Positions 60,901-64,000 of a DNA stretch of 64,000 nucleotides are shown piece after piece. Each line of letters begins with the position of its first letter. The stretch's first letter is position 1. The notes under the pieces were generated by a model. It ran no database searches, had not been told where the DNA came from, and saw only the letters and a list, made by a program, of their open reading frames with translations. Source of the DNA: Camarhynchus parvulus (Eukaryota; Chordata; Aves; Passeriformes; Thraupidae); NCBI RefSeq assembly GCF_901933205.1, contig NC_044572.1:89370965-89434964 (forward strand), read 5' to 3'. Both the position numbers and the translations under genes were made by a program.

Positions 60901-61499
60901 AAGACATTGGGCTGATGAAAACATAATTGTAATAAGCTGTGCTAAGGGTTCTGAATCTAAAGGTTTGTTTATACAATTTACATTATAAATAAAAACTTGG
61001 GCTTTTTTCTTTTTTTAATGAGATATATTTGAGGTTACTCATACGCAGCCCTAAAAAGACATACAAAAAATTAGCAAGGGATTTATTTCGAGTAACTAGA
61101 TCAAGGGTAGAATTTGTTCTTCACAAGGGAAAGAAATAACACAGCTTGCAGGAAATTGATCAATGCCTCCAGACCCATATTGTGAATTTTTCTTCTTTCA
61201 TCTTTACACACTGAAATAAAGGGACCTATCTGTTTCAACTGGGGTTTTATAGGTATGATTTACCTGCACTGACTGAGTTATCTGTCTCCTTGCTGGCAAG
61301 CAGGTGGATAATCTCCTATCTGAAAATGTTGCATTTATACAATGAGCTTTTTTGGGCAAACATCAGAAGTGACCACAGTCTCAAAACACAAGGAAGAACA
61401 CAAATTGGAAGAAAAACACAGCATAATAGACCTTCTCATATTGTGCTCAAGGGGACTCCAGGGACCAGCCAATCCATACAAGAAGAATAGTGTGAGCTA
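57932..61499. other. long single-copy stretch, no gene seen
   Basis: No gene recognised. One TA/CATA microsatellite is listed separately. T-rich short runs occur near 60155-60170. The block 60560-60850 is pyrimidine-leaning and unclassified. Confidence 0.5.
59488..59525. repeat. (TA)n / (CATA)n compound microsatellite
   Basis: About nine TA units, then three ACATAC-type tetramers, then a further short TA run. It yields the tyrosine/isoleucine-rich tracts of the minus-strand frames over it, which are not genes. Confidence 0.95.
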
Positions 61500-61990
61500 G
61501 ATGGGACCCAGTATGATTAATCACCTGAGCAATGCAGATTTAGCGCATTAGGTGAAAAGATAAATGTGTAAAACGCTGTGTCAGAACCCATGGAGTGGCC
61601 CACACGGTAATTCAGGGTCAGTAATTGAACTTCACTCTAATTATCCTGGGGAGATAATATTAACTTATAGTTGAGTGTGAAAGAGAGAGTCCATAATTCA
61701 TCACTCGATGGGGCTGCTCATTGCATTGTGTTATTGAAATATGATGGCTCCATTTTTATCCTGTCATAATGACAACTGATGTGCTTATTTTCTTTCTCTG
61801 TGCCTCCAGGGGATGATGAAATAGTAAGCAAACATTCTTTCTGGTGAAAGAACAGCACTTTATCACACTGGCTTCAGCTCTAAAAAAGCACTTGCAATCT
61901 CAGAAACAATTTCTAGAATGAAGGCCAGGCATTTCCACTTGCATTGTGGTTGTAGTCAGCTAACCTAAAGAAAAGCCACTGCCTTTTTCT
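61500..61990. other. candidate conserved noncoding element
   Basis: One of the clearest enhancer-like textures in the window: GATTAATCACCTGAGCAATG near 61516, CTCTAATTATCCTGGGGAG near 61635, CATAATTCATCACTCGATGG near 61692, CTGTCATAATGACAACTG near 61762. There is little low-complexity sequence and no repeat match. The paired TAAT sites and balanced composition fit a developmental enhancer, but conservation is not demonstrated here. Confidence 0.4.
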
Positions 61991-62250
61991 TTTTATGAAA
62001 TATAATTTTTCCTTTCTCAGTTATCAGTTTCTTAATTTTTTTTGAAAAGTTTTCTTTCCTTCTCTTATCTTCCCAGGATACATTTCGCTTTCATTCTGCT
62101 CCTTTCAAAAATATAAATTTTCATCAGCAAAGATTTTAAGATCAGCCCCTAATTCAGTTTGACTTTATTCAGCATCTTAAAAGTATTCAAATTTTTTCTG
62201 TGTCAGGAACTTCCTATCTTTTGCAAACTTCTTCTCCAAATAAAGTAGAT
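61991..62250. other. T-rich single-copy DNA
   Basis: Pyrimidine-leaning, with runs of T. It directly borders the 3' end of the minus-strand CR1 at 62251. No target-site duplication can be tested because the other end of that element lies outside the window. Confidence 0.5.
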
Positions 62251-62408
62251 TCATAGAATCATAGAATGGTTTGTGTTAGGAGGGACATTAAAGTTAATCT
62301 AGTTCCAACCACCTTGCCATGAGCAGGGACATCTTCCACTAGACTAAGCTGCTCAAAGCTCCATCCAATGTGGTCTTGAACACTTCTCTGGGCAACCTGT
62401 GCAGTGTC

Positions 62409-63720
62409 TCACCACTCCCCCAATGAACCATTTCTTCCTAATATCCAATCTAAACCTACTCTCATTTTAAAGCCATGCCTCGTTTTCCTATCATTACTTG
62501 CCCTTGCAAAAAGTCCTTCTCCAGCTACTTCATAGGCCTCCTTAAGGTACTGGAAAGTCTCCATAGAGTCTTTTCTTCTCCATGCTGAACAACCCAAATT
62601 CTCTCTGTCTGTCTTCATAGGAGAGGTTCACCTTTGGTCATCTTTGTGGCCTCATCTGGGCTCACTCCAACATGTCCATGCTCTTCTTGTGTTGAGAGCC
62701 CCAGAGTTGGATGCTGCACTCCAGATGGGGTCTCACCAGAGCAGAGTAGAAGGGGAGAATCCCCTCCTTTAACCTTCTGGCAGCACTTCTTTTGATGCAG
62801 CCCAGGACATGTTTGGCTTTCTGGGCTGCAAGCACACATTGCTGGCTCATGTCAAGCTTCTCATGAGCCAACAGCCCCAAGTCATTCTCCTCAGGATTGC
62901 TTTCAATCCATTCCACACCCAGCTTGCATCTGGGATTGCCCTGACCCAGGTGCAGAACTTTGCACTTGGACTTGTGGAACTTCAAAAGGTCCACATGGAT
63001 CCAGCTCTCCAGATCTCTCTCTCAAGATCCCTCTGGATGGCATCTCTTCCATGTCAATTGCTCCACACAACTTGGTGACATTGGCAAACTTGCTGAGGGT
63101 GCGCTGAATCCTGCTGTCCTTGTCACTATCAAAGATGTCAAACAGCCCCAGTCCCAATACCGACCCTGAGGAAATTACTTGACACTGGTCTATACTTGGA
63201 CATCCAACCATTGACCAAATCTCTTTGAGTGCAACCACACAGCCTATTCTTATCCATGGAGTGGTCCATTTGTCAAACCCATGTCTGTCCGTTTTAACGA
63301 CAAGTATGTCATGAAGGGACAGTGTCAAGTGCTTTCCACAAGTCCACACGTTCACTTGTTCACCAATTCTGTTACCCTGACATAGAAAGCCACCAAATTT
63401 TTCAGACACAATTTTCTGTTAGTGAAGTCATGTTGGCTTTCAAAACAAAAATCACATCCTTATCTTCCATGTACCTTAGGATACTTTCCAGGAGCACCTG
63501 CTCTATGAGCTTGCTGAGCACAGAGGTGTGACTGACTGGCCTGTAGTTCCCCAGGTCTTGTTTTTTTTAGCATTTTTTTTTAATTGAGGCTACTTCCCCC
63601 CCTTTGTCCAGTCAGTAGGAGCCTTACTGGACTGCCACAATGTCTCAAATATGATGGATAGTGACCTAGCCACTTCATCTGCCCATTTCCTCAGAACCCA
63701 GGGATGCATTTCATCAGATT
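62409..63720 (-). pseudogene. CR1 ORF2 reverse-transcriptase pseudogene
   Basis: Two long minus-strand frames preserve parts of the CR1 polyprotein. Frame 63409-62903 reads SGSVLGLGLF, then TLSKFANVTKLCGAID; frame 62994-62662 continues with CKVLHLGQGNPRCKLG, KLDMSQQCVLAAQKA and SALVRPHLECSIQLWG; 62618-62409 holds the C-terminal FQYLKEAYE and GEGLFARASNDRKTR. The pieces lie in different frames, so there are frameshifts. The catalytic box, normally FADD in this family, reads FANV here (codons 63088-63077), so both catalytic aspartates are lost. The protein cannot be functional. The endonuclease domain would lie beyond the window. Confidence 0.92.
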
Positions 63721-63721
63721 T

Positions 63722-63858
63722 AGAGAAGTAAGAGATGCCTCATCACTGAAAGTGTTCAAGACCAAACTGGATGGGGATCCAGTGAAGACCATGGCAGCGG
63801 GGTTGGAACAAGATGATCCTTAAGCTGCCTTCCAACCCAAGCCGTTTGATGATTCTAC
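63722..63858 (+). mobile_element. CR1 LINE 3' end, plus strand, nested in the minus-strand CR1
   Basis: GAGATGCCTCATCACTGAAA, GTGTTCAAGACCAAACTGG, ATGGGGATCC, GGGGTTGGAACAAGATGATC and CTGCCTTCCAACCC, ending TTTGATGATTCTAC. This is a plus-strand CR1 3' end, while the DNA on both sides is the reverse complement of CR1 ORF2 and is collinear across the gap (GATGCATTTCATCAG before; TTGCACATATTCA and CTCAAACCTGATC after). It is thus a younger insertion into the older copy. Exact ends are good to about ten bases. Confidence 0.85.
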
Positions 63859-64000
63859 ACGTTGCACATATTCAATTTTCTTAATAGTCTCAAACCTGAT
63901 CTTTTCCTGCAGTGAATGTTTTTCATTCTCCCAATCTCTACCTTTGGCCTTCTGTGACTTGGGCAGTGTGGCTGAAGAACTTGCCTTTTATAGAAAGATT

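Larger units (their letters stand above)
62251..64000 (-). mobile_element. CR1 LINE, minus strand, longest copy, runs off the right edge
   Basis: On the plus strand it begins TCATAGAATCATAGAATGG (two terminal octamers), followed by the CR1 3' region and ORF2 in reverse complement. Landmarks: CACTTCTCTGGGCAACCTG, GTTGGATGCTGCACTCCAG, ACAGCCCCAAGTCATTCTC, GACTGGCCTGTAGTTCCCC, and after an interruption CTCAAACCTGATCTTTTCC and TTCTGTGACTTGGGCAGTG at the window end. A second CR1 in the opposite direction interrupts it at about 63722-63858. Roughly 1.6 kb of the host element is present, so it reaches well into the reverse-transcriptase domain. Confidence 0.95.

Noticed and set aside
62809..63531. 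Plus-strand frames over the right-hand CR1
   Set aside because: Antisense shadows of the degenerate CR1 ORF2 on the minus strand.
1..64000. CRISPR array, tRNA, rRNA, bacterial operon or viral genome
   Set aside because: No regularly spaced identical repeats, no cloverleaf with A and B boxes, no ribosomal signature and no clustered coding frames; no endogenous retroviral gag, pol or env motif was seen.

Overview
This window looks like vertebrate nuclear DNA, most probably from a bird. It is AT-rich, has no bacterial-style gene packing, and its recognisable interspersed repeats are almost all CR1-type LINE fragments. Those truncated 5' ends and short ATTCTATGA / GATTCTGTG tails are the hallmark of avian (and crocodilian) CR1. 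No Alu-like, B1/B2 or L1 elements were seen. Order and species cannot be fixed from the sequence alone.

I found no protein-coding gene, tRNA, rRNA or CRISPR array that I can support. Open reading frames of 60-145 codons occur on both strands at the density expected by chance in AT-rich DNA. Only those inside CR1 copies encode a recognisable protein, the C-terminal part of the CR1 ORF2 reverse transcriptase. The window is therefore best read as a gene desert or part of a very large intron.

Layout: 1-8.7 kb is mostly single-copy DNA with one small CR1 relic and a block at 1.7-3.3 kb that reads like conserved noncoding DNA. At 8.7-10.0 kb lies a very old, heavily mutated LINE of the CR1/L3 type. 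From 11 to 28 kb there are four CR1 relics, one with a readable ORF2 end (27.5-28.0 kb) that sits just downstream of a purine-rich tract. From 28 to 42.5 kb there are three more CR1 pieces, a cluster of perfect inverted repeats at 31.9 kb and a TA microsatellite at 38.6 kb. From 42.5 to 62.2 kb there is mostly single-copy DNA with several candidate regulatory blocks, a CR1 tail at 47.4 kb, a probable MIR fossil at 53.4 kb and a diverged internal duplication at 55.1-55.3 kb. The right end (62.25-64 kb) is the longest CR1 copy, on the minus strand and running off the window, with a second CR1 inserted into it in the opposite direction.

No gene system can be reconstructed here. The structurally most interesting items are the forward-inverted-forward palindrome cluster at 31,919-31,994, the nested CR1 pair at the right edge, the duplicated module at 55.1-55.3 kb and the amniote-age repeat fossils. 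Statements about conservation are impressions from composition and need cross-species alignment.
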